A DNA stretch of 64,000 bases from Pectinatus sp. (GTDB taxonomy: Bacteria; Bacillota; Negativicutes; Selenomonadales; Selenomonadaceae). A program made the position numbers and the translations under genes. The notes beneath the pieces are model-generated. The model did not search any database and was not told where the DNA came from. It saw only the letters and a list, made by a program, of their open reading frames with translations. The stretch lies in the NCBI GenBank assembly GCA_020025075.1, contig JAHHSR010000001.1, forward strand, positions 1 to 64,000, read 5' to 3'. Below, one piece after another: positions 34,131 through 43,414 of the stretch. The first letter of the stretch is position 1. Each line of letters begins with the position of its first letter.

Positions 34131-35171
34131 TTACTTTAATCTCACTGTCGTTATCCATTTGTTTAACAAGCGTGTCCTCTCATCAGGACTCAACTGCAAT
34201 GGCTCATAATGAAATAGCTTGATATTTTTGCCCGCATACATCTTATAAGCCAAAATTGTATGATTGGTAGGCACGAAGAAAAATCCATTTTTTTGCAAGC
34301 AAAGCTGTGCATCTTCTCCCAAAAGCCACTGTAGAAAACGGCTTCCTTCTGCCTTATTGGGCGCATTTTTTAAAAGTGCTGCCCCCGTTAAAACGGCATA
34401 TGTCCCATCTTCCGGATAGACAATAGAAACGGGATAACCAGCATTGGCATAACGAATCGTCTCACTCTGCAAGGCAATAGAAATGTCATCTTCGCCCATG
34501 CCCGCCATACGCACCGGCGTAGAAAGATATTTTGCATATTGCACGACCTTAGGGTGCAGCTTTTCAATTATCTCAAAGGCTCTATTTTCTCCAAAGTGCT
34601 CCACAAGAGCATAAAAAAGATTTGCGGCTGTCTGAGAAGCCATAAAATCGGTAATGCTGAGCCTTATCGCACCTGGCGCTGCTAAATCTGCCCAAGTACG
34701 CGGAATATAGTCAACATTATTCAAATAATCGCGGTTAAAGCAAAAAATAATTGGGTCATACCATACACCTACCCAGAGGCAATCTTTTCCTTTAAAATTT
34801 TTGCCAACTACATCTTCCTGTTCTGACGGCGAAGCAATCAAGGCTCTCCGCGCCGCAGCCGTTTGCAAGATGGCCTTACCGCTTAAAAGCACGTCTGCCT
34901 GTCCATTTAATGGGTCATCATTTTTTTCTACTTTAGCCAAAAGGGCCTGCGGTGACAAGATGACAAAGCCGACACGTACCTTGTTAAGGCGTTCGTACTC
35001 AGCAGCAATCGGAGACACAACCTCGGCTGGCAAAGTCGTGTAAACAGTGACTCTCACCTGCGGCTTGTCAGCAGCATCATCGACTGAGCGGTGCATCCAG
35101 TATAAATTTATCGAGACCAAAATGGCTAAAATTACAGCTGTAATAAAAAACAGCGGCATATATCGTCGCAT
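34131..35171 (-). CDS. Orphan extracellular solute-binding protein
   Basis: A 346-residue periplasmic binding-protein-like protein. An N-terminal hydrophobic segment (about 5-24) without lipobox acts as signal peptide or anchor. The mature part has the two-lobe SBP fold: VTVYTTLPAEVVSPIAAEYERL, DVLLSGKA, WVGVWYDPIIFCFNRDY and SRFLQWLLGEDAQ. This pattern matches iron(III)- or polyamine-type binding proteins (family 1/AfuA). No permease or ATPase gene adjoins it. Gene order suggests it is cotranscribed with rimO. It has an AAGGAG SD. Confidence 0.82.
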   Translation of the reverse strand: MRRYMPLFFITAVILAILVSINLYWMHRSVDDAADKPQVRVTVYTTLPAEVVSPIAAEYERLNKVRVGFVILSPQALLAKVEKNDDPLNGQADVLLSGKAILQTAAARRALIASPSEQEDVVGKNFKGKDCLWVGVWYDPIIFCFNRDYLNNVDYIPRTWADLAAPGAIRLSITDFMASQTAANLFYALVEHFGENRAFEIIEKLHPKVVQYAKYLSTPVRMAGMGEDDISIALQSETIRYANAGYPVSIVYPEDGTYAVLTGAALLKNAPNKAEGSRFLQWLLGEDAQLCLQKNGFFFVPTNHTILAYKMYAGKNIKLFHYEPLQLSPDERTRLLNKWITTVRLK

Positions 35172-35259
35172 TATAAAAACTCCTTAGATGGTCAAAAGAG
35201 CTCTTCGTCAAATAAAAATCATTGACGAAAAATAAAGCCGAGCGACCCAATTTTCCCTT

Positions 35260-35298
35260 GAAAACAATAAGCAATCATCACACAAGCGATGATTGCTT
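35260..35298 (-). terminator. Intrinsic terminator of ftsZ
   Basis: AAGCAATCATC (35269-35279) and GATGATTGCTT (35288-35298); TTATTGTTTT follows on the minus strand. Confidence 0.85.
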
Positions 35299-35310
35299 AC
35301 GCTTTGGTCT

Positions 35311-36381
35311 TTATTTGTGTCTAAGCCAAGATGGCAAATCCGGAATCCCCTTATTGAGGTTAAGGTCTGGGGCAGGCATCGTGTTCATATCTATATCAAT
35401 CTTGCTTTCCACCTTGCTCGAAACATCATCAAAGCCAGTGGCAATCACTGTCACACGAACCGTATCGCCAATATTTTCATCAATAGAAGTACCAAAAATG
35501 ATATTGGCATCTTCATGTGCTGCCGAAGAAATAATATTAGATGCCTCATTAACCTGCTCCAAGCCCAAATCAGGGCAACCCGTGATATTGTAAAGCACTG
35601 CTTTTGCGCCTTGAATTGATGTTTCCAAAAGCGGGCTATTGAGAGCTGCTTTTGCTGCATCGATTACAGCCGTCTCACCGCTAGCCTCGCCCACACCCAT
35701 TAAGGCAGAACCAGCGTTACTCATGACTGTTTCCACATCGGCAAAGTCAAGGTTAATAAGACCGGGGAAGGAAATGAGGTCCGTAATGCCCTGCACGCCT
35801 TGGCGCAAGACATCATCGGCAATGTGGAAGGCCTCAACCATGGAAGTGCGCTTATCGGCTATATCGAGCAAGCGGTCATTGGGAATCGTTATGAGCGTAT
35901 CAACATTTCCTTTCAGATTAACAATACCGCCTTCAGCCTGACGATAGCGACGGCGTCCCTCAAAAGTAAAAGGCTTAGTTACGACGCCAACTGTCAAGGC
36001 ACCAATTTCTCGTGCACATTCTGCAACAATAGGCGCTGCACCTGTTCCCGTGCCGCCACCCATACCGGCTGTAACGAAGACCATCTGCGCACCGCGCAAA
36101 GCCGCAAGCAGCTCTTCCCTGCTTTCTTGTGCCGCTTTTTCGCCGATTTCCGGATTGGCACCAGCGCCTAAGCCGCGCGTCAGCTTTTCGCCAATCTGAA
36201 TCCTATTGGGCGCTTTGGCATTTAACAAAACTTGGGCATCGGTGTTGACGACAATGAAATCAACACCCTTTAGTCCCGACTCAATCATTCTGTTAACGGC
36301 ATTATTGCCACCGCCGCCAACACCGACAACGATGATTTTAACAAGATCATTTTGATTAACATCAACATCTAATTCAAACAA
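35311..36381 (-). CDS. ftsZ: Cell division protein FtsZ
   Basis: A 356-residue tubulin-like GTPase that forms the division ring. The GTP-binding GVGGGGNNAVNRM (about 20-32), tubulin signature GGGTGTGAAP (about 117-126) and synergy-loop residues (NLDFADVETVM) are intact, and the C-terminal IPDLPSWLRHK tail would contact membrane tethers or other ring proteins. The ORF extends to 36447, but TTG 36381 gives the usual FELDVD N-terminus and lies nine bases after GGGGG. Last gene of the division cluster; its usual partner ftsA is absent upstream. Confidence 0.96.
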   Translation of the reverse strand: MFELDVDVNQNDLVKIIVVGVGGGGNNAVNRMIESGLKGVDFIVVNTDAQVLLNAKAPNRIQIGEKLTRGLGAGANPEIGEKAAQESREELLAALRGAQMVFVTAGMGGGTGTGAAPIVAECAREIGALTVGVVTKPFTFEGRRRYRQAEGGIVNLKGNVDTLITIPNDRLLDIADKRTSMVEAFHIADDVLRQGVQGITDLISFPGLINLDFADVETVMSNAGSALMGVGEASGETAVIDAAKAALNSPLLETSIQGAKAVLYNITGCPDLGLEQVNEASNIISSAAHEDANIIFGTSIDENIGDTVRVTVIATGFDDVSSKVESKIDIDMNTMPAPDLNLNKGIPDLPSWLRHK

Positions 36382-36786
36382 TACAAGCAACCCCCATACA
36401 TAAGGATAATAATCGTATCTGACTGCTTTATCCGCACGAATCACCATTAAGCCGCCGGTGATTTTATTGAGAACTGCCTCCGAAAATCAGCCTTCGCAGA
36501 CATCGTGCCCTTGCAGCTCCGTCTGCAGACACATTCAAGCCATCATACAGCAAAGCAAGCGTTCTTTCCTCGCCTTAACAAAAGTTTACTTCTTTTACAG
36601 AAAGATAGCCCAGCTACAAGCCTTTTGCCATCTTAAACTCTCTCCACGGAAAACACATATGGAAAAAATATGTACCGCAAGCGTGCAAAAACCTTTACAT
36701 TTCCGCACGAGTAAGAGCATTACAAAAAAAACGTCAGTTTAATATTTATATTATATCTCATGAAAATAAATAAATCCATCTTATTT
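36382..36786 (-). promoter_or_regulatory. Long ftsZ leader in place of ftsA
   Basis: A 405-bp non-coding stretch between DUF1290 and ftsZ. On the minus strand it shows AT-rich sequence just after the DUF1290 stop (TATAAT-like elements and an oligo-T stretch near 36723-36731) and short dyads such as GTCTGCAGAC near 36520. No ORF with an SD and no trace of FtsA was found. It probably carries an ftsZ promoter. Confidence 0.45.
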
Positions 36787-37131
36787 TTATAAATCATGTC
36801 TTTTCAAAAGAATTTTACCTGTTTTGGAAATGGATTTAAATACATCTAAGCCGATGATGACAAATAGGGCTGGATAAAGATAAAAAGAAAAGTGTAAAAC
36901 CTGCCCTAAATATGCACCGCCGGCAAAAAACAATAATTTCAAAAAAGAAGCCAGCAAGAAGGAGCGTTGGGCAAAGATACCTGTCAACCGCTTGCAAATG
37001 CCAGTTAACAACAAATCAAAAAAGATGAACAAAAGCAATGAAAAAAAGTTTTCTCCCATATGGCCAAGGGAAAAGTGACTCCCATAACCTGCTAAAAGGC
37101 CGATACTAAAGGCCAACAAGATATAAATCAC
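36787..37131 (-). CDS. sbp: DUF1290 small basic membrane protein (Sbp-like)
   Basis: A 114-residue integral membrane protein with four hydrophobic helices and a basic C-terminus (KSISKTGKILLKRHDL). The family is found next to ftsQ/ftsZ in many Firmicutes; its role is not settled. GTG start overlaps the DUF881 stop (GTGA), with GGAGGCGAG as SD. Confidence 0.9.
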   Translation of the reverse strand: MIYILLAFSIGLLAGYGSHFSLGHMGENFFSLLLFIFFDLLLTGICKRLTGIFAQRSFLLASFLKLLFFAGGAYLGQVLHFSFYLYPALFVIIGLDVFKSISKTGKILLKRHDL

Positions 37132-37751
37132 TTTTTCTCGCCTCCATTTTCTGCCCGAGCATAGCGAAAAGTGCCATTTTTTGTATATGCAGGAATGACA
37201 ATTTTATCCTGCATCTTTATCGCTACTTTGATGCCCCAAACCGATAATGTTTCAACAATACCGCCGCGCATTTTTAGTGCTGCAACCATCGTCTTGGGGT
37301 TGCCAATGGCCTTGATGACAAAAGGCGGCCCAGAGCGTTCATTATTGACAGAAATTGTTGGCCCAGCACAACGGATCTCACTCGTCGCTACAAGGCGATG
37401 CCCGTTGAGTGAAATTGCCTCTGCCCCCGCTGCGCGCAGTTCGTTGATAATATTAAGCATATCTTCATCGTGTACTACATAAACGTTGGGATTAGAAAAA
37501 TTAACGGCTTTTTCGTCACTGTCAGCTATCGTCAAAACGACACCTGGTCCTGTTACGGGGCATGCGCCACTTTCTATTAAAGCCGTATTGCCTAACTTAG
37601 AGACAAGTTCTGGGGAATTTTCCTTAAAAGAAGCAGAAGCATCAATAGATACTGTCTTTTTTTGCTGGACATTAACAAGCTGCACAGAAAACAAAAAACC
37701 AAAAACAAAGGCAATGAGCACCAAGGACCAATTCTTTTTCAAAGAAAACAT
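37128..37751 (-). CDS. DUF881 (YlxW-like) envelope protein
   Basis: A 207-residue protein with an N-terminal membrane anchor (about 9-27) and an extracytoplasmic DUF881 domain: VVLTIADSD, YVVHDEDMLNIINELRAAGAEAISLNG, SEIRCAGPTI and PFVIKAIGNP. Members flank ftsQ or sit in the dcw cluster of Firmicutes and are thought to act in division or envelope growth. Cotranscribed with ftsQ and DUF1290. Confidence 0.9.
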   Translation of the reverse strand: MFSLKKNWSLVLIAFVFGFLFSVQLVNVQQKKTVSIDASASFKENSPELVSKLGNTALIESGACPVTGPGVVLTIADSDEKAVNFSNPNVYVVHDEDMLNIINELRAAGAEAISLNGHRLVATSEIRCAGPTISVNNERSGPPFVIKAIGNPKTMVAALKMRGGIVETLSVWGIKVAIKMQDKIVIPAYTKNGTFRYARAENGGEKK

Positions 37752-37794
37752 TCATCATCTTCCTAATTCATAATTCTTGCAAAAACCGAAAATA

Positions 37795-38520
37795 TTATTT
37801 AAATTTTAAAACAGGAGAATCATAGCCAAAGTCAACATATTCTATCGGTCTTTTAATCTGTTTTAAATTCTGCAAAAATTCCTGTGTCTGTTCTGCTGAT
37901 TTTTTAGGGTTTTGCAAGGCTCCAAGCCGTATCTGTACGCCGCCAGATGTATATGCGACAAGCTGCTGATTATTGGAGATATTGATTTCTGAAATAATCT
38001 GCAAGTCCTTTTCAGAAAGGGCACAAAGATAAGCAAGAGCCACCTTTAAGGTAGCATCATTAACTTTATCGCCGATATAGGCATCTTGAAAAATGCGCCC
38101 CGTAACCAAAGGAATCTTAGTTGCCTGAAGATTTTTATTGACGCTGATGATAAGTCCTTCCTTATCAATATTAGCATATCCATAGCCACAATGAATAGTG
38201 GCCAAAGCTTGTCTCTGCTCGATTTTAATAAAAAGCGTCATCGGAAAAACGCGCTTAACCATGACTGATTTTATCCGCACGTCTTTTTCCAGTCGCGCCT
38301 GAATGTAATCAGTATGCAGATTAAAAATATTCACGGGAGGGGTGATGCCGGCTGCGCGACAAACCTGCTCTTTTGTCAATGTAGTATTGCCTTCGATGAC
38401 GACATTACCCACCTTTAGGTATTGCGAGGACAAAAGGGCATAAAAAAGCCCAGCAAAGCAAGACAAGAGGAATGTATAAAAAATGAGTTTTTTCCAGATA
38501 ATCTTGCTCTTTTTTTTCAA
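37795..38520 (-). CDS. ftsQ: Cell division protein FtsQ/DivIB
   Basis: A 241-residue bitopic membrane protein: basic cytoplasmic tail, one membrane helix (about 10-30), a POTRA domain (LKVGNVVIEGNTTLTKEQVCRAAGI) and the FtsQ beta domain (LFIKIEQRQALATI). It links FtsL and FtsB to the divisome. The ORF opens at TTG 38541; TTG 38520 lies eight bases after GGAAGGA and is preferred. Confidence 0.9.
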   Translation of the reverse strand: MKKKSKIIWKKLIFYTFLLSCFAGLFYALLSSQYLKVGNVVIEGNTTLTKEQVCRAAGITPPVNIFNLHTDYIQARLEKDVRIKSVMVKRVFPMTLFIKIEQRQALATIHCGYGYANIDKEGLIISVNKNLQATKIPLVTGRIFQDAYIGDKVNDATLKVALAYLCALSEKDLQIISEINISNNQQLVAYTSGGVQIRLGALQNPKKSAEQTQEFLQNLKQIKRPIEYVDFGYDSPVLKFK

Positions 38521-38551
38521 TGTCGGGTTCCTTCCTCTCAACTGATGCCAA

Positions 38552-39487
38552 TCATGCCTCTTCTATGGCCATTCGCAAAATCATTTCGCAAAGCTCAGGG
38601 AAAGAAATTCCCGCCGCTCGCGCTGCATCAGGTACTAAAGACAATTCGGTCATGCCTGGCACCGTATTTATTTCAAGCGCATAGGGAATGTTATCCTCAC
38701 TTAAAAGGAAATCAACACGTGCTACCCCGCTGCAAGCCGTGACATCGCAAGCATCTATGGCCATCTTCTCAATTTGCGCTGCGACTTTTTCATCAATGCG
38801 CGCTGGAATGATATGGTGCGAAGCACCCTTCGTATACTTATTATGATAATCATAAAGCCCATCGTTGGCAACAATTTCAATTATGGGCAGCGCCTTTTTT
38901 TCTGCTTTGCAGATTACGGCAACGGTAAGCTCCTTGCCTTTAATGAACTCTTCGACGAGAATTTGCTCGCCGTAGGAAAAGGCTTCCTTGACACTCTTTT
39001 CCAGTTCTTCTTTTGTTTTAACTATATAAACGCCAATGCTCGAACCTTGATCAGGCGCCTTCACGACAAGGGGAAAAGAAAATTCCTCCATGATATGCGT
39101 GCAAATATCAACCTCATTAAGCGTATTTTTCTTATAAAACAGCGCCTGCGGCGTGTTTATGCCCGCCGAAAGAAAAATGCGCTTTGTCATAACCTTATCC
39201 ATCGTGATGGCACTTGCCATGACACCAGAGCTAGTACATGGCAAAGACAACAAATCAGCCGTCGCACGCAAGAGACCATCCTCTCCATAGCGGCCATGCA
39301 CAGCATTAAAGACAACTTGGCAATCGCTCTTTTTCAAGTCTTGCGCCAAATTTTTGGGGTCCAGTTCCAGAGGCTGTGCCTCATATCCCTTTTCGCGCAA
39401 AGCCTTTAAAATGGCATTGCCTGTCAAGCGGGAGATTTCGGCTTCCGAAGATGGCCCTCCCATAACTACGGTTACTCTTTCTTTCAT
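38552..39487 (-). CDS. ddl: D-alanine--D-alanine ligase
   Basis: A 311-residue ATP-grasp enzyme making D-Ala-D-Ala. MGGPSSEAEISRLTG at the N-terminus, VVKAPDQGSSIGVYIVK for ATP binding, EEFIKGKELTVAV and the metal-binding VDFLLSEDNIPYALEINTVPGMTE are all present. Residues of the usual D-Ala (not D-Lac) type follow. In the dcw cluster between murC and ftsQ, where murB often precedes it. Confidence 0.96.
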   Translation of the reverse strand: MKERVTVVMGGPSSEAEISRLTGNAILKALREKGYEAQPLELDPKNLAQDLKKSDCQVVFNAVHGRYGEDGLLRATADLLSLPCTSSGVMASAITMDKVMTKRIFLSAGINTPQALFYKKNTLNEVDICTHIMEEFSFPLVVKAPDQGSSIGVYIVKTKEELEKSVKEAFSYGEQILVEEFIKGKELTVAVICKAEKKALPIIEIVANDGLYDYHNKYTKGASHHIIPARIDEKVAAQIEKMAIDACDVTACSGVARVDFLLSEDNIPYALEINTVPGMTELSLVPDAARAAGISFPELCEMILRMAIEEA

Positions 39488-39531
39488 ACCTATAACACCT
39501 AGCCTTTTTTGATATTCGTATGCTAATGCCC

Positions 39532-40893
39532 TTAAATTTCTTTAGCCAATGTCTCGCCGCATTGGAAGATGTTGCCCGCTCCCATGGTGATGACTAAATC
39601 TCCTGGCTCTAACCTTTCTTTGAGATAAGGTGCAATATCCTTCATATTTTCTATATAGATGGGCTCTTGGCCATTTTTCTGCACGGCCGTAACAACCGTC
39701 CTGCCATCAATGCCCGGCAACGGATTTTCTCCTGCTGCATATACATCAGTCAAAATAAGTACGTCGGCATCTTTAAAGGCTGCCCCAAATTCATCAGCCA
39801 AAAGCTTTGTCCGCGTATAACGATGCGGCTGAAAGACGCAAATCAGCCGCTTCGGCTTAGTCTGCTTAGCCGCTTTTAAAGTCATCTTAATTTCTGTCGG
39901 ATGATGGGCATAGTCATCAACAATCCAGTAAAGGTCCGTCTTTTTCTTCGTCTGAAAACGGCGATTCGCACCGTGAAAAATTTTTAGGGCCTTTATTATC
40001 TTTTCTGGGCTGATGCCTACAAAATGAGCTGCCGCAAAGGCACCCAAAGCATTTTGCACATTGTGCCTTCCCGGTATGGAAAGTTCTGCTTTTCCTAAAA
40101 GCTGACCATGATGCCAAATAGAAAAGGTAGTTTTTTCCTTGCCAATCAAAACATCCTTAGCCGTATAATCGGCTTCTTTATCCACCGCATACGAAATAAA
40201 AGGACGCTTCAAATGCGGCAAAAGTGCTTCCACCTGCGGATGATTGACGCATAATACAGGCATTCCCGCAGGAGCTATATTGCCCACATAATCGCTAAAC
40301 GCCCGCATTAAATTTTCCATATTGCCATAATGGTCCATATGGTCGTCTTCAATGTTGGTAATAAGACCAATCTGCGGTTTAAATTTTAAAAATGACCCAT
40401 CGCTTTCATCAGCTTCCGCAATTACATAATCACTTTTGCCTAGCTTGGCATTGCTGCCAAAATAATCGACGACACCGCCAATAATCACGGTCGGCTCTAA
40501 CCCTGCATAATCAAAAATTACACTGAGCATCGATGAAGTCGTCGTTTTGCCATGCGAACCTGCTACGGTTATGGCTCGGCCGCCGTTTAAAAGCTCTGCC
40601 AAAATATCAGAACGGTGGCAAACAGTGATATTTTTTTCCCGTGCCGCCATCAACTCTGGATTATCCTTTTTTATTGCCGACGAAATAACCACAGCTTGCG
40701 CTTGACCAATATTTGAAGCTGCATGACAAAAGTAAATTTTTGCCCCTTTTTGATGCAGGCTTTTTGTTAAAAAAGATTCTTTTACATCAGAGCCGGAAAC
40801 GCTATATCCCCGCCCCAACAAGATGGCAGCAATAGCGCTCATGCCGACGCCGCCAATACCGATAAAATGGATTTTTTTAACTGACTCCAACAA
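39532..40893 (-). CDS. murC: UDP-N-acetylmuramate--L-alanine ligase MurC
   Basis: A 453-residue Mur ligase adding the first stem-peptide residue. FIGIGGVGMSAIA at the N-terminus binds UDP-MurNAc, GSHGKTTTSSM is the P-loop near 112, and the central EADESDGSFLKF and C-terminal DDYAHHPTEI motifs are typical of MurC. Start TTG 40893 with AGGT upstream. Follows murG by five bases. Confidence 0.97.
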   Translation of the reverse strand: MLESVKKIHFIGIGGVGMSAIAAILLGRGYSVSGSDVKESFLTKSLHQKGAKIYFCHAASNIGQAQAVVISSAIKKDNPELMAAREKNITVCHRSDILAELLNGGRAITVAGSHGKTTTSSMLSVIFDYAGLEPTVIIGGVVDYFGSNAKLGKSDYVIAEADESDGSFLKFKPQIGLITNIEDDHMDHYGNMENLMRAFSDYVGNIAPAGMPVLCVNHPQVEALLPHLKRPFISYAVDKEADYTAKDVLIGKEKTTFSIWHHGQLLGKAELSIPGRHNVQNALGAFAAAHFVGISPEKIIKALKIFHGANRRFQTKKKTDLYWIVDDYAHHPTEIKMTLKAAKQTKPKRLICVFQPHRYTRTKLLADEFGAAFKDADVLILTDVYAAGENPLPGIDGRTVVTAVQKNGQEPIYIENMKDIAPYLKERLEPGDLVITMGAGNIFQCGETLAKEI

Positions 40894-40898
40894 ACAAA

Positions 40899-42014
40899 CT
40901 ACCTGCTTTCTCTTTTCTTGCCCAAATTGACGATTAGGCGCGCAATTTCATCCGTCGCTTCAGGATGTCCCATGCGTCTGCTAGCGGCAGCCATTGCCGT
41001 CTTTTGGGCCGGGTTTTGTAAAATTTCTTCGACAGCGGCAATTAGCCTTTTCCCGTCGAGAACATTATTTAAAATTATTTGCGCTGCGCCGGCTTCAACC
41101 AAGGCGCGCGCATTAAATTCTTGATGATTTTCTGCTGCATACGGATATGGTATGAGAATGGACGGTATACCACGTGCCGTTAATTCCGCTAATCCTATTG
41201 CCCCCGCACGGGAAATCGCAACATCAGCAGCAGCAAGAGCCAGCGGCATTTCATAAAGATAGGGGCGTATAATAATATTGGGTTTTGCCTCGAGCCCTTT
41301 CTCTTTTGCCTGGCTCAATACCCGCTCATATTCACCGCATCCCGTTACATGAAGTACCTGCACACTAGAGCTTTCAGCATAATGGGAAAGCACGTCAATG
41401 GCGGCTGTATTGATGCTCCGCGCGCCGCGGCTTCCTCCCATTATGAGCAGGGTCTGCTTTTCAGGGTTAAGCCCCAGCTCTTTTATTGCCATCTCACGCG
41501 GCGTTGCCACAACGGCAGGGCGGATGGGATTTCCTGTCAGGAGCGTCTTTAATGGCGGAAAGTGCTTACAAGAAGACTTGTAACCACAGGCAACCATTGT
41601 GACAAAATGCGACAATATCTTATTGGTAATACCGGGAATGGCATTTTGGTCCTGTATTAAAGTCGGAATATTCTTTAGCGCCGCCGCAAGCAATATTGGA
41701 CCGCTGACATAACCGCCTGTACCGACTACCACATCGGGAGAAAATTCCTTAATAATCTTTTTAGCCTTCCACATGCCCTTAAATGCCTTTTGGCAAACGA
41801 TGAGGTTATGAAGTGATACCTTGCGCCTAAAGCCTTCTATTTCCAAAGTCTTAAAAGGGATATTTTCCTTTGGCACAATATCAGCCTCAAGGCCTTTTTT
41901 CGTGCCAACATAAAGAATTTGCGCCTCTGGGCAAAGTTTCTTGACAGCCTGCAAAAGGGTAATGGCGGGATAGATATGGCCCCCTGTGCCCCCGCCGGAA
42001 AAAATAAATTTCAT
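40899..42014 (-). CDS. murG: Lipid II synthase MurG
   Basis: A 371-residue GT-B glycosyltransferase that adds GlcNAc to lipid I on the inner face of the membrane. SGGGTGGHIYPA (about 6-17), GTGGYVSGPILLAA and the UDP-binding GGSRGARSIN and SRAGAIGLAELTARGIPSILIPYP are intact. ATG overlaps the murD stop by one base (TAATG). ftsW is usually between murD and murG but is missing. Confidence 0.97.
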   Translation of the reverse strand: MKFIFSGGGTGGHIYPAITLLQAVKKLCPEAQILYVGTKKGLEADIVPKENIPFKTLEIEGFRRKVSLHNLIVCQKAFKGMWKAKKIIKEFSPDVVVGTGGYVSGPILLAAALKNIPTLIQDQNAIPGITNKILSHFVTMVACGYKSSCKHFPPLKTLLTGNPIRPAVVATPREMAIKELGLNPEKQTLLIMGGSRGARSINTAAIDVLSHYAESSSVQVLHVTGCGEYERVLSQAKEKGLEAKPNIIIRPYLYEMPLALAAADVAISRAGAIGLAELTARGIPSILIPYPYAAENHQEFNARALVEAGAAQIILNNVLDGKRLIAAVEEILQNPAQKTAMAAASRRMGHPEATDEIARLIVNLGKKRESR

Positions 42015-43402
42015 TATTTGCCGCGCTCCGCTTGAAGTGATTTGACAATATTTTTAAAATCGCGACCGCGTGCCTCATATCCTTCATACATATCAAAACT
42101 AGCACAAGCCGGCGAAAGTAAAACAAGCTGAGGCGGCTTAGCCATTGCAGCAGCAATCTCTACTGCTTTTTCCATTGAGTACCCCGCTTGGAGTATATTC
42201 TCGTCAGAAAAACCATTATCAACAGCTGCCTTATAAAAGCGCTGCGCTGCATTGCCAACCAAAATCAGCTTGTCTACCCTGGCGCAAACTAGGCGCATAA
42301 AAGAGGTGAGGTCAGTATTCTTATCATGACCGCCTGCAATCAAAATAATATGTTCAGGAAACGTCTCAAGTGCCTTTATTGCCGCCTCCGGATTAGTCGC
42401 CTTGGAATCATTATAATACATGACACCATTAATCGTATCAACGGATTCAATGCGGTGCTCTACACCAGGGAAAGAACGCAATACTTCTCCCATTTTATCC
42501 ACCGGTACGCCAGCTAAAAATGCCATTGCTATAGCACAAAGAGCATTTTCAACGTTATGGCTGCCCTTGATGCGCATTTCATCTATAGGGCAAATGACGT
42601 GTTCTTTTCCTTCCCATCTGATAAGAAGCTGTCCATCACGAGCAATAGCGCCTTCTTTTAAATCTGTTTGCCGACTAAAGAACATTACTTTAGCAACAGA
42701 ACGTTCAGCCATTTGGCGTACGGCAGAATCGTCATAATTTAAGACAAGATAATCGGTTTCATCTTGCTTGGCAAAAATTTTTTCCTTTGTTGCCTGATAG
42801 ACCTCCATCGAGCCATGCCTTGCCAGATGGTCAGGAGTAACATTTAAAATAGCGGCAATGTGCGGGCGAAAATCAATAGATGCCTCGAGTTGATAACTGG
42901 AAATTTCTGCCACTATGCAGCCATCGCCAGGAATACGTACTGCTTCTTTGCAAAGTGGCACGCCTATGTTGCCGCCGACGCCGACTGCTTCATATTTTTG
43001 TTCCATCAAAAGGCCAGCAAGCGTAGTTGTCGTCGTCTTGCCATTAGTACCCGTAATGGCAAAAAGCGGCGCCTTTGAAAGCCGCCAAGCAAATTCCACT
43101 TCGCTTATCACGCAGACGCCCTTTTGCAGCGCATCCTGCACAAAAGGCACGCGAACTGGTACCGCCGGAGAGACGATTAAAAAATTCGTATCTGGTTCCA
43201 CCGCACATTTGGTATCGCCAAATATGCATTTTATGCCTGCTTTTTCAAGCACCTTTTTATCAGCTTTGAGCTTATCTATAGGCTTGGTGTCAAAAAGCTG
43301 CACTGCAGCACCTGCTTTAGCAGCTACTTCGGCAGCAGCGATACCGCTGATGCCAGCGCCGACGACGGCTATTTTTTTATTTTTCAAATCCTCTAGATTC
43401 AT
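42014..43402 (-). CDS. murD: UDP-MurNAc-L-Ala--D-Glu ligase MurD
   Basis: A 462-residue Mur ligase adding D-glutamate. VVGAGISGIAAAEVAAKAG is the N-terminal nucleotide-binding fold, GTNGKTTTTTL the P-loop (near 116), with EISSYQLEAS and YYNDSKATNPEAAIKAL as MurD-specific motifs. Normal length; adjoins mraY and murG. Confidence 0.97.
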   Translation of the reverse strand: MNLEDLKNKKIAVVGAGISGIAAAEVAAKAGAAVQLFDTKPIDKLKADKKVLEKAGIKCIFGDTKCAVEPDTNFLIVSPAVPVRVPFVQDALQKGVCVISEVEFAWRLSKAPLFAITGTNGKTTTTTLAGLLMEQKYEAVGVGGNIGVPLCKEAVRIPGDGCIVAEISSYQLEASIDFRPHIAAILNVTPDHLARHGSMEVYQATKEKIFAKQDETDYLVLNYDDSAVRQMAERSVAKVMFFSRQTDLKEGAIARDGQLLIRWEGKEHVICPIDEMRIKGSHNVENALCAIAMAFLAGVPVDKMGEVLRSFPGVEHRIESVDTINGVMYYNDSKATNPEAAIKALETFPEHIILIAGGHDKNTDLTSFMRLVCARVDKLILVGNAAQRFYKAAVDNGFSDENILQAGYSMEKAVEIAAAMAKPPQLVLLSPACASFDMYEGYEARGRDFKNIVKSLQAERGK

Positions 43403-43414
43403 CTTATACGCTTC

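Noticed and set aside
36458..36742. 94-codon plus-strand ORF in the ftsZ leader
   Set aside because: Composition is random-like, there is no SD and it is antisense to the leader.
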